From Tetramitus jugosus (taxonomy: Eukaryota; Heterolobosea; Eutetramitea; Acrasida; Vahlkampfiidae), in NCBI GenBank assembly GCA_937625935.1, contig OW569361.1:1-64000 (forward strand): DNA of 64,000 nucleotides. The letters are read 5' to 3'. Below, in pieces: positions 30,602 to 41,539 of this stretch. A program made the translations under genes and the position numbers. The first letter of the stretch is position 1; each line of letters begins with the position of its first letter. Under the pieces are notes generated by a model, which searched no databases, was not told where the DNA came from, and saw only the letters and a list, made by a program, of their open reading frames with translations.

Positions 30602-31224
30602 TTAGAACATGTAGAATGCCAAGAGTGCAACAACAGACAAAACAGTCATGTAAGCATTGGCTCTCAAACTCAAGGATCCATTGCCAGTTGATCTCTCAAT
30701 GCGAATATCGGAGCAAGCATAGTAATTCTCCTTTTCAATGTTTTGATTTGGTACCCAGATCCATTGGAAGACACAGGAATCACAGGTGATACCTTCTGGC
30801 AACTTGACATTCTTTGTCATTGTTCCAGTACCCATGTTAGTCACTGCCACATTGTCAGCAAGAGTATAATTCTTTCCGTTGACCCACAGATTCAGTTGGA
30901 CATAACCCTTGTGGTTGGCATCGATTCTGAACTGTGTGTACACGATTTCTCCAGTTGTAAAGTTGTATCTTGGACTTTCGGCAGTCACTTGAAGACCACA
31001 TGGTGCAGTACCAACATTAAAGTTCTGTATTTTGGCAAGAGATATAACTCAGTCAGTTTACATCAGTTTATATCAAAATAATGTGTGAAAATGACATGAG
31101 AGAGAGCACTACATACGGTTGTGCCTTGTCTTGGTGCAGGATAGGTGAGAACACCATGAGACAGGACGAAAGATAATAGGGTCAAGGCAATGGTGAGTAC
31201 AAGGTAGATGCTGATTGCTCTCAT
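30602..31224 (-). CDS. LPMO-like copper protein, secreted and GPI-anchored
   Basis: Exons 31224-31117 and 31024-30602 join in phase (donor GTATGT) to give 176 residues. A signal peptide of about 22 residues ends right before His23 in SHGVLTYPAPRQG. A mature protein that starts with His is the hallmark of lytic polysaccharide monooxygenases, where this His and a second one chelate copper. A second His lies in IDANHKGYVQL, and late on is CVFQWIWVP, then YYACSDI, the usual paired-Cys and Tyr region. The C-terminus (Ser/Gly/Asn followed by a hydrophobic 17-residue tail) looks like a GPI signal. It fits the chitin-binding-type-4/X325 superfamily. Whether it cuts polysaccharide or only handles copper cannot be told. 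Its 3' end lies close to, and may overlap, a 5' extension of the next gene. Confidence 0.72.
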
Positions 31225-31423
31225 TATGTGTGTTGTTGTTGTCTGGTTTGTTGTTGATGCTTGTGAGGTTCGATCATCGGAGGTTCTGTCCATAACCCCA
31301 GAAAGAATTTGAAAATGTCATCTGTCACAAAAAACGCCGGTTGACTGGAACCGTTCGCGAATCGTGGGATTTATTGTAGAGATGATCCAATACTACAGAA
31401 GTGGTTGAATTCAGGGCGGACTT

Positions 31424-33055
31424 TTAGAACTGTTGGTTTCTCTTGACAAGAGAGAAACAGTAAATACCAAGATGCTCAGTAATGTTCTCAATAACATCGT
31501 ACACCATGTGGGCATAGAACACCAAGACATACACCAGATAGGCAATCATGGCATAAGTGTCCATGTCGGCAGCTGATGAGAAACGAGAGGACAACGCTAC
31601 ATCAGAGAGGAATGCCAATAGAGTCAACATTGGCAATGGCACCAAAATGTAATAAAATCTTGGAACAACTTCATCACTCACTCTTCCCAACACCATTCTC
31701 GTCACCAGGTAAGCTGTAGCGAGGCCAAAGGTGGAGCAGGAGAGGAATGTATAGTTGATCATCAAGTCAGCAGGTGAGAAGTACATCCAAACAATCCAGC
31801 ACACCACCAAGGTCAAGAATGGCAACAAGGATTGAATTGGAGTAATCTTGGTGTATCTTTCTCTTAATCTGAAAGCTTCCTCACTGCTGCCCGATTCCAA
31901 ATCAACAACTGGGGATGCAGCCTTCATCACGTTGGCAATATTACTGTAAATAGTTGGAATCGATGAGAAAACAACTCCAAAAAAGAGTGCATTATGCAAA
32001 GAAATCCAACTAGAGATTGTAGTCGTTCCATAGTCACTTCCAAAAAAGTATGTCATCAAAGGAACCTTCCAAATACGTGTGCCAAACACTAGAGTGACAA
32101 AGTTGACCAACATGGCCACCAGTTCTCCTTCAGTTGGACCAGCGAGCACATGGAAATTGAGCACATGAGTATAATACTGTTCCCAGATGCTAAAGAAGAA
32201 CATGGCATTAATAGCGAGCAAAACAATCCATGTTTGCCAAGAATTTCCCATTTGAGCAACCATCAGCACAGTCATTGTTTGAAGCATACTGCCTATGGCA
32301 TCACATCCATGATCAAACAATTCACCCAATGGTGAACTACTGCCTGTTCTTCTTGCTTGCTTTCCATCGATTGCATCCAATGTTTGATACCAGAAGAGCA
32401 AGAAAATGTTGGCAATGTAGGCCCATGCAGGCATTGGACCTTGAATGTCACTGCAGTAGATGGCAGTTAGGAAATAGGCACCTAACAAGCCAATAAAACC
32501 AACAAAGGTAACAGTGTTGGGTCTATATTGTCATCATGATGTCATTTTTGTCAGTTAAAGTAAAAAAGCTTTGTAGCGTCAATGACGGCGCGTGTGGATT
32601 TCGCGAAAAAAAAACTACTCAAAAAGCGCGCGAACATTGACGACATTTCAACTATGAAAAATAAATAAATAGGGAAGTATTACATACGCCATCGTTTCAG
32701 GCAAATAATTCACAACCCAATTCCAAAACGGTTGCAAAAATGGTGAAATCAATGAATGATCACTACCACTGTACTTGTACTTTGCAAGATTTTTTTTGCC
32801 TTGTTCCGAAATGTACACACTGCGCTTCTTGTTTAAGCCACTTCCAGTAGCAGCCAAAGATCTTTCAAACTCATCATCAAAACTGTCCGTGTCTGTTGCT
32901 GTCGTATCGGATTTTGTGTTCATGGGAGCATTGTGACTCATCATTGTTTTTTCATCTTCATCGTCATCACTTCCATATTGAAAGTTCTTTTTGTGATGAC
33001 TTGGAATAATGTCGTCATTATCACTGACAGGTATGATCAACTCGGTTGATGACAT
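31424..33055 (-). CDS. CEPT1: CDP-alcohol phosphotransferase (choline/ethanolamine type)
   Basis: Exons 33055-32688 and 32522-31424 join in frame to give 488 residues. The first 100 are hydrophilic and acidic. The catalytic motif DGKQARRTGSSSPLGELFDHGCDA fits the family pattern DG(x)2AR(x)8G(x)3D(x)3D, with about ten membrane segments around it. MAPNTVTFVGFIGL across the splice junction matches the start of eukaryotic choline/ethanolaminephosphotransferases. The enzyme transfers the head group from CDP-choline or CDP-ethanolamine to diacylglycerol at the ER, the last step of the Kennedy pathway. Which head group is preferred cannot be decided here. The 165-base intron contains a CG-rich stretch (GCGCGC) that stands out from its surroundings. 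The gene shares its start region with the divergent RasGAP gene. Confidence 0.87.
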
Positions 33056-33336
33056 GAGTGTGATGTTATTGTTGCTTCAATTGAAAATGACGGTGTGGGT
33101 GTTTTTTTTTGTGGGGGAGTTCGTTTTTTTTCGTGTGTGGAGAAAATCTTTCTTTGTCCCGCCATGGCAATTCTTCCGTCTTCATCTTGTTCTGCTTGGT
33201 GGAACAAAAGAAGAATCACACCGTGCAGTTGGGGGTGCTGCTTCAGAAAAAATTATCAGTCACCCATCAAAAAACAATCCTACCACACAACCAACCACAC
33301 ACACGGATAATACCACAACAACAAAATTATCATCAA
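33056..33336. promoter_or_regulatory. Divergent promoter region, phosphotransferase / RasGAP gene
   Basis: This 281-base interval separates two divergent starts. It has T-rich and CA-rich tracts. No specific element was recognised. Confidence 0.4.
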
Positions 33337-35950
33337 ATGACCAACATGGACTACAATGTGTTTGCAAAGCTTCTAACATCAGACAACCAATTCTTGGCAC
33401 TTCTCTCCTCTCCCAGAGCACTTGGCCCAGATATGGAATCGGTGGCAAGTTCACTCGTAAAGCTTTCACATGCCATGGGTTGCACTACCGTGTTATTCAA
33501 TGTGTTGATCCGTTTAGAATTTGAAAAAGCTTACAATAATCAATCTCAGAGTGTGATCATGAGAGGTAATACTTTGGCTACAAAGTGTTTGGATCGATTT
33601 ATTCAATTGCGTTCGATTGATTTTTTGAAGCTTGTGTTGTTGAATTCGTTGAAGAGTGTCATCTTGGACGAATCATTGGATTTTGAGGTTGATAAGACGT
33701 ATGTGGTGTGAATCTCACATCTTCTTTTTCTGTTGTGCTCATGATGTGAATTCTTATAATGACAACGAACCATTTTCCATGTTTTTTTTTGTAATGATTC
33801 GACGATGCGTAGTAAGATGATGACAATTGAAGATGAGAACATCAAGGAACAATTAATGCAAACCAATTTGCAATTGCTTGATCGGTATACTTCTCGTTTC
33901 TTGGATGCCATATTTTCTGCACAAACAATTGCCATTATGCCGGTTGAATTGAAGAGTGCATGTGCTCAAATCAAGCAACTCTCTGAAAAGTATAATTTTG
34001 ATCCTGTGCCATTGATTGGTAGCTTTGTCATGTTGAGGTACGTCGTCGACTCTTATCTTTTTGTTCTACTTTCAATTTTTTGGTGTTGGTTTCGCTTGTT
34101 TGAACAGAAGGAGCTCACTCATATTGAACATGTTGTTTGCATCACATCATAGATTGTTCAATCCTTCGATTGTGTTCCCCGAGGCAAGAATGCTATTGCC
34201 ATCAGAGGTGATTGTGGACGGAAAGAAGAGAAGAAATTTGACACTTATCACTAAAATTATTCAAAATTTGTCAAATCAAGTTGATTTTGGTGCAAAGGAA
34301 GCTTATATGATCCCATTGAATTCCTTATTGAAGAGATATGAGAAACAAAACGAACAATTCCTGTGGAACACTTGTGCCGATTCTGCTTTCATGGAGCAAT
34401 CTGAACGGGAATCACAACAGAATATCGAGCGTGCTTTGCAAGAGAAAATTGTGACTAGTGATCCATCGTTACTCAAGGAAATTCTCAATATTCACACAAT
34501 TTTAAAGAAGAATAAGGATCGAATTACGAAGGAGCTTGGCGCTGACAGTGAAATGTTAAATCAATTCGAGTCTGTATTGTCTTCCTTACCTGTATTGCAG
34601 ATTGAGACGAAAAAGAAGTTACCCCCGATACCCACGCTGGGTGATCGTTCTAGTACTAGTTCTGCTGCCTCTTCCTCTTCTTCTATTGGCACAGAGACTC
34701 GTGAAAAGTTTGTAGATTCGGAGAGTTACAAGCAATTGTTGGCACAGTCACAAACGATTGAAGATTCAGATTTGGAAGCATTAAATATTTTGACATTTAG
34801 AGGCAATGATAAGGAAGGCCGTCCAATCATGGTTTTCACTGAGGAGAGAGTCAAGAAGGAGGATCTGGAACGAGTGCTATTGTATATCGTTAAGAAGATG
34901 GACAAGATTGTTGAGAAGGATTATGTGATGATTTGGTGCGTGAACAACACATCGAACCAAAACCGTCCAGGTTTTAATTGGCTATTGAACGTCTATCGAT
35001 CCTTGTCTAGAAAGTATAAGAAGAATTTGAAATCATTTTACTTGATTCATCCGACCTTTATGTTCAAGATGATTATCAAGTTGTTCCGTCCATTTGTGAG
35101 TGACAAGTTTTGGAAAAAGTTGCACATGTGTGACCGAGTCTCTCAAGTTTATGCTGATATTGACAAGGATGCTCTTCCATTGCCACCAAGCGTATTGAGT
35201 CATGACTTTTTGTTGCACAAGGATACATCTGATATGAATCCTGTATTTGGAGTGACAATTGCTGAAATTATGGCCAGACCAGAAAATAAGAATCTCCAGT
35301 TGCCACTCTTCTTGAAACAGTTGTTTGAGCATATTAGACGCCACGGAATGAACGCTCAAGGACTGTTTAGAATATCTGGCAGTTCCACAGAAGCCAGCAA
35401 GATTAAGATTTTGTTGAACAATGCAGACAATATTGATCTCTGTCACTGTGATATTCACACGATTGGTACTGTTGTGAAGCAATTCTTCAGAGAATTGCCT
35501 GAACCATTGTTCACATACGAATTGTACAATAGTTTCCTATCGATTTTGCAGAACTCTGGATCGATGGATGATCCAATCAGTAATCATTCATTTGTCGAAC
35601 CTGTGAAGGAATTATTGAACAAGTTGCCAAATGTAAATTATCTCGTAACCAAGGAGCTGTTCTCTCTATTGGTACAAATCAGTTTGAACAGTGACGAGAA
35701 TATGATGTCGAGCAACAATTTGGCCATTGTGTTCGGACCCAATATTCTCAGAGGCAGAAACGAGAATCCACTATCTGCCTTGCAAGACAACAACGGCATA
35801 ACAAAGATTGTTGATTTCATCATCAAGGAATACACCAACCTGTTTATGGCACAGTCAATGAACAGAAGAACAAGACCAACCAACGTGCGCTATAGCACTT
35901 CAGTATTCCTTGAGAATTTTATCCATCCAGACAGCAACAACCAACAATAA
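33337..35950 (+). CDS. RasGAP - CRAL-TRIO (Sec14) - RhoGAP protein
   Basis: Exons 33337-33698, 33813-34037 and 34153-35950 join in phase to give 794 residues. The third exon start was chosen because it fuses FVMLR to LFNPSIVFPEA, the RasGAP motif FLRF.NPAIVSPE. Residues about 40-290 form the RasGAP domain (IMRGNTLATKCLD, the spliced block, RNLTLITKIIQNLSN and FGAKEAYM). Residues about 400-535 are a Sec14-like lipid-binding fold (KEGRPIMVFTEERV, NLKSFYLIHPTFMFKMIIK). Residues about 557-765 are a RhoGAP domain with the arginine finger in GLFRISGS, then VKQFFRELPEPLF and NNLAIVFGPNILR. The protein should switch off a Ras-type and a Rho-type GTPase at the same membrane. Sec14-RhoGAP is common (p50RhoGAP), and neurofibromin is RasGAP-Sec14. 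All three together are unusual. Confidence 0.85.
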
Positions 35951-36210
35951 TGGTCAACTCGAGACAACAAACAAAAGAAACATTAATTTATATCTTATAA
36001 ACATCCCACAAAGCTTTTCGCGTATTCAAGCATTCAGCCGCCCACAGTGGAGCCTCCGACTCCTTCGTCAAGTCACACGTCAAAAAAACAGGAACAATTT
36101 GTCCTTCTCACCAGCGCAGTTATTTCTGATGCGCCCCAGAACAGAGAGAGAAAAAACACTTTGAACAGCAACGACAACAACAACGACAACAGCAAGAGAG
36201 CGCTCTGACG

Positions 36211-38103
36211 ATGGCATCAATCAACCACACCAACGTCGCAAGTACCAGCACGGCCACTTCCTCTCCCACCATCACCACAAACAACAACAACAACAACAAT
36301 AGCAACACCAACAACAACAGCAACACTACACTACCGACAAGCATCTTTCGTTTACCTTCCCACGCACTCAAATCATCTGATTTTGAATTGGTGCAGAGTA
36401 TTGGTCGAGGTTCGTTCGGTGTCGTATGGAAGGGCATTTATCGACCGACCAACGAAACGATTGCCGTCAAAATTATCAACTTGGAAGCATCGCAGGACGA
36501 CATTGAAGATATTCAACAAGAGATTCACGTACAGCGATCCATTGACTGTCCCTATATTGTCAAGGTTTTTGGTAGTTTTACAGTGGGTGAAGAATTGTGG
36601 ATCATTCAGGAGATTATGAGCGGTGGTTCCGTGTTGGATCTGTTGTTGCCTGGTCCTATTGCTGAACCGTACTGTGCCATTGTGTTGAGAGAGTTGTTGG
36701 GTGCACTGGAATATTTGCATCAGGAAGGCAAGATTCACAGAGATATGAAATGTGCCAATGTGTTGGTCGGGCAGGACGGAACAGTCAAGTTGGCTGATTT
36801 TGGAGTGGTGGCACAGTTGACGAACGCAGTCAAGAGACACACGTTTGTGGGAACACCGTATTGGATGGCACCCGAGATTATTAACAATAAGCAGGATGGT
36901 TATGATCACAGGGTGGATATATGGTCGTTGGGTATTACTGCAATTGAGATGGCAAAGGGCAATCCACCGTACAGTAACATTCATCCGACAAAGGCATTGT
37001 TCTTGATTCCAAAGAATGAACCACCGAGACTCGAAGGCAACTTTAGTAAGCAGTTCAAGGACTTTGTTGCGTTTTGTTTACAAAAGGATCCGAGTGCGAG
37101 ATTGTCGGCCAAGGACCTATTGAAACACAAGTTTATCAAGGGTGCAAAAAAGGGTACGCAATTGTTAACAGACTTGTTGGAGAGAAGAGATCAATATATT
37201 GCTGTTCATGGAACGGGAAAGGATGACAAGAGATCGAAATCTGCGGGAAGACGTCTTGGTAAGAGCGGTGGTGGTGGTGGTGGATCAGATGGCGAGGATG
37301 GAGATTATGATGACGAGGACGATCAGACAGAGTTGGACTCTGATTCTGATTTGGCTACTCAGTCCGAGTGGGTGTTTGACGAGAAGACGGGTACGGTGCG
37401 AGGAAGCAAGTCCAACTCATCAGGAGGCAGAGTCGATGGTTCATCGACGAGTGATCACTTCTCACCTGGACAGGATGACAGTGATGAATCATCGGACATG
37501 ACTGACACGGATGACGATGAGGAAGAGGATGAAGAGGACGACGAGGATGACAATGGTCACTCTGGTTACGAAACAACAAAGAACATTAATGTAATGAAGC
37601 GTGGGTCGAGCTCCATGGAAAAATCGGTCGTCAACCAAAATGGCTCCAGTGAGTCCAATGAGCGTGGTAACAGAAGGTTGTCCTTGCTGAAACAAATGCA
37701 TGAACAAGCAGTGGACAGAGCTCAACAGGCAATCAAGGAGAAGAAACAATTGAACGAGAAGAAGAGTTCACAGGTTTTGACACAAATTATTCATACTTCC
37801 TTGTCTGATGCATCATCGGATGAGAAGACTCAGGCACTAGCTACCAATATTCGATCCGTGTTTGATCAATTGGAGCAATTGAGCCCAGGATTCAGTAAGA
37901 CCTTTTTTGAATCGGCACTAGGATATGCGCAACAACATCCATTGTTATTGTCTACTAATCTTGTTACGATGGGAAGCGCCAATAATGCAAAGGTATCACT
38001 CATTGATCCAAATCGATATCAAGAGGCTCTGAAAGCGGTTCCATCCGATGACGCTCTCACAAAGCAGTTAATGGAAAGATGGAAGAAAAAGATTGATGGT
38101 TAA
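36211..38103 (+). CDS. STE20-family kinase, GCK-III (MST3/SvkA) type
   Basis: This single-exon 630-residue protein has an Asn/Thr-rich start and then a complete kinase domain at about 54-310. The glycine loop is IGRGSFGVVWKG, the ATP Lys is in IAVKIINLE, the catalytic loop is IHRDMKCANVL, the magnesium motif is DFGV and the activation segment ends VGTPYWMAPEI. LFLIPKNEPPRLEGNFSKQF is the signature of the GCK-III group (MST3, MST4, YSK1, Dictyostelium SvkA), which works with MO25 and striatin (STRIPAK) complexes in polarity and cytokinesis. The tail has a Gly-rich run, a long Asp/Glu tract and a helical C-terminus. All catalytic residues are present. The group assignment is good; the precise orthologue is not settled. 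Confidence 0.87.
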   Translation: MASINHTNVASTSTATSSPTITTNNNNNNNSNTNNNSNTTLPTSIFRLPSHALKSSDFELVQSIGRGSFGVVWKGIYRPTNETIAVKIINLEASQDDIEDIQQEIHVQRSIDCPYIVKVFGSFTVGEELWIIQEIMSGGSVLDLLLPGPIAEPYCAIVLRELLGALEYLHQEGKIHRDMKCANVLVGQDGTVKLADFGVVAQLTNAVKRHTFVGTPYWMAPEIINNKQDGYDHRVDIWSLGITAIEMAKGNPPYSNIHPTKALFLIPKNEPPRLEGNFSKQFKDFVAFCLQKDPSARLSAKDLLKHKFIKGAKKGTQLLTDLLERRDQYIAVHGTGKDDKRSKSAGRRLGKSGGGGGGSDGEDGDYDDEDDQTELDSDSDLATQSEWVFDEKTGTVRGSKSNSSGGRVDGSSTSDHFSPGQDDSDESSDMTDTDDDEEEDEEDDEDDNGHSGYETTKNINVMKRGSSSMEKSVVNQNGSSESNERGNRRLSLLKQMHEQAVDRAQQAIKEKKQLNEKKSSQVLTQIIHTSLSDASSDEKTQALATNIRSVFDQLEQLSPGFSKTFFESALGYAQQHPLLLSTNLVTMGSANNAKVSLIDPNRYQEALKAVPSDDALTKQLMERWKKKIDG

Positions 38104-38410
38104 TTTTTTCAAAGGAGAGAAAACTGTAAAAAAATGTACATAAACGCTTTTCGAGCAAAGATTTGACTCTAATTGTGGACAATGGTCAACCAACGAAAAA
38201 TCAATCTAAAAAATTCATGTTTGGCAAGCAGCAGATGATGAAGAAACGAGTATTCTCAGAGGATGATTCAGGTGGAGGAAAAGCTTCCAAACTTCAAAGG
38301 AAGTCGCAAACAACAAAGTCAATAATTCGGCCAGATTTTACCTTGTACACTTATTTTTAACAAACTTGACGGACAATAAAATTTGATGGAGAATTTGTTT
38401 TCCCGAGATG
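38104..38410. other. Intergenic region with a possible 47-codon ORF
   Basis: This interval lies between the kinase stop and the 3' end of the piggyBac-like gene. A plus-strand ORF from ATG 38217 to 38360 encodes 47 Lys/Ser-rich residues ending in an aromatic tail. It could be the last exon of something or chance; no family was recognised. TTAA occurs at 38101-38104 and 38357-38360, either of which could be an old piggyBac target site. Confidence 0.25.
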
Positions 38411-40156
38411 TTATCCGCCATTTACAATTTTCTTTACAAAATATCCCCAGTGCCTGGAAGGTTCATTGAAGCACTTGCTACAAATTTGATGTCCACAAGC
38501 TGGACAATATGTCTTGCACATACTTTTTTTCTTGTTTTCTTGCGCGTAGCACACCTTACAGTACGTTCTCATTTTGACATCCTCCAGCACATGATCTTCG
38601 ATCTCCTTCTCCTTCTCTACTTTAAAAATTTGGTTCGATAGAATCTCCATGAATAGAATTTGGGATAGTTGAGCAGTTGGATGCTCGAGATTGTACAAAA
38701 TACGAGCATCATGTACAAGCACACCCATTGTCCAAATCCATACCGCCGATGTCCATCGTGTGCAGGTGTGGTTGTAGTATGATGACATTATAGACGCATT
38801 GACCTCATCAATCACACATGCCATTTGATGATAGTCATAGACCATCATTGGGACTGTTACGTCCTGTTCCTCGCGCTCTCCTTCCCCTATGTATACATCC
38901 TCTTTCACAGTTACATATTCATCACATCGATGAAAGGTGGATAGAATATTATTAAACGACTTTCCAACTATCTTATTGTTCTTGAATTTGTCCTTCTCTT
39001 GACTAACGGCAGAACAATAATGACCACAACCCATCAGTCCTTCTACACCAACAGTCTTGTGTTGATTCACCTTCTTAGTGTTGAGCAGGTCTCTGAACAG
39101 GAATCCTGGTCTATCACTCTTGCATTTGAACAAGGCATGGTGCCCCATTGCAGTCACTGCAATGGTGGGATCACATCCACCGAACCAGGAATCTCCAACC
39201 ACGATATGACTGCCTTGTAAGTGGGAAAGAAGAGTGCCTAGAACATCTGGAATAGTGGTCGTCAATACATCCTCGCGCACCAGTTTCAATTTCTTGCTGC
39301 GATCAATCGGTGGATATAGATAATCTGTCGATGTTCTTTTATGCATATTGAAAGAGATCAGATACATGTTCGCGTCTGCCACATCTTCAAATTTAATGCC
39401 ATGCGGATGTGGTTTCCGTTGCACGAATACATGATGCGGGTTATTGTTGCATTGAATAGGAGCAATAGATTCATCAACACAGAGCCATTTATGAGGAGTA
39501 TAGTCACACTGAATAGATTTCAAAACGCCATCAAGCCATTTATCAGCTTCGCCATCCAAGTCCAAACAATTCCACATCTCCATGAATTTGTATTGTTTCA
39601 TTCTCCTATCAAACCACTTCTTCGTTCCACACTTGGTTTCATCACAATCACTCCAGTATTGGTCAAGTGTGTGGAAGTTGATTGTTGAAATCCTGAAAAA
39701 GCAGGCCAGAAATTGGAACAAATCATTATGGTCAAAGCAGTCATTGAAACGTTTGAGATATTTGTTTCTGTCCTTCTCATACAGCTCTTGACTCTGAGTA
39801 ACTGGGCGACCTCGCAATCCTTCTTTGGTCTTTCTCTCCTCATATCTTGCATCCCTCCTATAGTTCATACATTCGAGTGTCATCGTGATGAGATCGTCGT
39901 TGTAAAGGCGAAGAAAATGGTCCAACACAGTTCTATTGGTTGTTGGTAACGTTCCTCTCGCTATTTTCGTTGCTGTGGTGAAGTTGACCTTGGTCGTCGG
40001 TTGTTTTGTTGTTACAAAATCTGCTCCTTCCACGTAGGTATCACAGACCACATTCTCAGCATCTAGTGTGATGACACTCACCTTCATGTGTGCAGAGGGA
40101 ATTGGTTGAGGATTTTCAGGACGAACATTGATTACTTGTTGTTCCATGGAGTCCAT
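38411..40156 (-). CDS. PiggyBac-like transposase, intact catalytic triad
   Basis: This uninterrupted 581-residue frame has a DDE_Tnp_1_7 core. The three catalytic aspartates are visible: Asp228 in LCVDESIAPIQ, Asp322 in HIVVGDSWFGG and Asp450 in ACVIDEVNAS. A cysteine-rich C-terminus (about 535-570, CKVCYAQ..., CPACGHQICSKCF) is the zinc-binding tail that piggyBac enzymes use to grip their ends. Family members cut and paste at TTAA. TTAA is present 50 bases beyond the stop (38357-38360) but not within 200 bases of the start side, and no clear terminal inverted repeats were seen. This may therefore be a domesticated or immobile copy. The telomere-proximal relic at 635-1491 is a diverged relative. 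Confidence 0.85.
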   Translation of the reverse strand: MDSMEQQVINVRPENPQPIPSAHMKVSVITLDAENVVCDTYVEGADFVTTKQPTTKVNFTTATKIARGTLPTTNRTVLDHFLRLYNDDLITMTLECMNYRRDARYEERKTKEGLRGRPVTQSQELYEKDRNKYLKRFNDCFDHNDLFQFLACFFRISTINFHTLDQYWSDCDETKCGTKKWFDRRMKQYKFMEMWNCLDLDGEADKWLDGVLKSIQCDYTPHKWLCVDESIAPIQCNNNPHHVFVQRKPHPHGIKFEDVADANMYLISFNMHKRTSTDYLYPPIDRSKKLKLVREDVLTTTIPDVLGTLLSHLQGSHIVVGDSWFGGCDPTIAVTAMGHHALFKCKSDRPGFLFRDLLNTKKVNQHKTVGVEGLMGCGHYCSAVSQEKDKFKNNKIVGKSFNNILSTFHRCDEYVTVKEDVYIGEGEREEQDVTVPMMVYDYHQMACVIDEVNASIMSSYYNHTCTRWTSAVWIWTMGVLVHDARILYNLEHPTAQLSQILFMEILSNQIFKVEKEKEIEDHVLEDVKMRTYCKVCYAQENKKKSMCKTYCPACGHQICSKCFNEPSRHWGYFVKKIVNGG

Positions 40157-40170
40157 GCTTTATTTTGCCG

Positions 40171-41305
40171 ATGGAATTTCTCAATCTTGATTCAGTTGTA
40201 TTTGTGTTCTCCCCGAGTTGATAAAAATAAGTGTTCATGGGTAAAATCTGGCCGAATTGAACAATCTCTGTCAAGTTTTTTGCCTCGAATTGTGTATTAT
40301 GTCAGTGAAGTGAGATCAGTTGTCTGCTTGAGTGAAGTCTGTCGTTCGTGGTATAACTCCATTCGTCAATTAGGTCGAACAGGTGCTCAAGGTGAGCGAA
40401 ACTTCTGGCGTGAAATGTACTGTAGATACTACTTTATCTATCCTTCGTCTTGGAGGCCTGTTACTTCCAGTCGGATAGCAAAGGACCAAGAACAAAGCTT
40501 TATCGATCAATTTTTGAACCTGTTTGATGGATATGACCTGTCAGAATTGAGAAATTTGTTTCTGGATGGTTGTGACTGGAGAGAGGCGTTCATTGTCCGA
40601 TTCAACATAACACGGGATTCTCTCGAGGACAGGAACAGAAATTTGGCTTGTTATATTGCAAACCTTTGTCAGAGTGATGAGAATGGTGATCGTCAAGTAG
40701 TGGCCATTGATCAACAATGGGAGAAAAGATGTGATGAAACGGCAGTCGATGTCCTATTGGAAAATTGGGATGTAATTCGAGAGAAGTTCAGAGAGTTGGA
40801 CCAACAAGAGCAGTACTCTTCTCTCATTGTTCAGAGTTATCGGGTGAATGACCTTTGTTTGTTCTTTGATTCCAGGTCAATTGTTGTGACTTATGCTTCT
40901 CATATGTTGAAAGGATCTAATGGAACAGGAGAAAACCGATACGAATACCAGGTATTTTCAAAGTTTGTTCCTAGCGTATTCGAAGTTGTGGTGCTTGAAT
41001 CCATGGAGGATTTTGTCGTAGAGTTTGAGATGTTGGTAAACAATAGTCGAGTTGCTTTTCAGACAAAAGAAGAAAACAACCACCAGTTGACAATTAACAT
41101 AACTAGTTTGGGTTCTTTATTTTCGGAATGGCTCATCGGGTCTCCAAGTTTTTCACTGAGGAGGAGCAAGGATAATATCGTTCCTCTCACTTGTCTTATC
41201 TACGAAATGCTCAAGTGCTTGGAGTGCTTATTCTTTCCTATCGAAACACTATTCGATCGCAATAATATATTTATCAAAGAAGAGAGTGCGCTTTCCAACC
41301 CCTAA
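40171..41305 (+). CDS. F-box protein, 5' end uncertain
   Basis: The frame is open from 40088 to 41305 but contains no ATG in frame. The F-box-like segment SSFLPRIVYYVSEVRSVVCL followed by SEVCRSWYNSIRQLG is clear near 40280-40380. It has the Trp-Tyr-Asn helix end typical of SCF adaptors. The remainder (about 290 residues) is helical with no recognised domain. A start at ATG 40171 (encoding MEFLNLDS) would need a 34-37 base intron, far shorter than others here. Another possibility is that the true first exon was lost when the adjacent transposase arrived, because its start lies only 15 bases away and in the opposite direction. The gene may be expressed, partial or dying. Confidence 0.45.
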
Positions 41306-41437
41306 TTAAATACCTTCAAAGTTTGTGAATCACAGACAAAGTCAACTCCATGGTCGCCATATGCAAAAAGAAGTACGCCTCCCGGAATACAATCAAAATT
41401 TTGTAAGGTTCAATTTGCTCGAACGCAAAAGGATATG

Positions 41438-41510
41438 CGCCTTCCGGGGGGCTCGAACCCCCGACCGTTGGGTTAAAAGCCCAACGCTCTACCGACTGAG
41501 CTAGGAAGGC
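41438..41510 (-). tRNA. tRNA-Lys (TTT anticodon)
   Basis: The sequence folds into a full cloverleaf: acceptor GCCTTCC/GGAAGGC, D-arm GCTC...GAGC, anticodon arm TTGGG-CTTTTAA-CCCAA and T-arm GGGGG-TTCGAGC-CCCCC. The anticodon UUU reads Lys codons. Internal A-box (TAGCTCAGTCGG) and B-box (GGTTCGAGCC) promoter elements are intact. A run of four T on the coding strand (41427-41430) about ten bases past the end can stop Pol III. No intron. A retroelement relic lies upstream of it. Confidence 0.95.
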
Positions 41511-41539
41511 TATATTTATTATCGATATTTGCGTATTTT

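Noticed and set aside
34038..34152. An alternative acceptor near 34108 for the RasGAP gene
   Set aside because: It adds about 15 unmatched residues in the middle of a conserved RasGAP block. The acceptor at 34152 restores the motif exactly.
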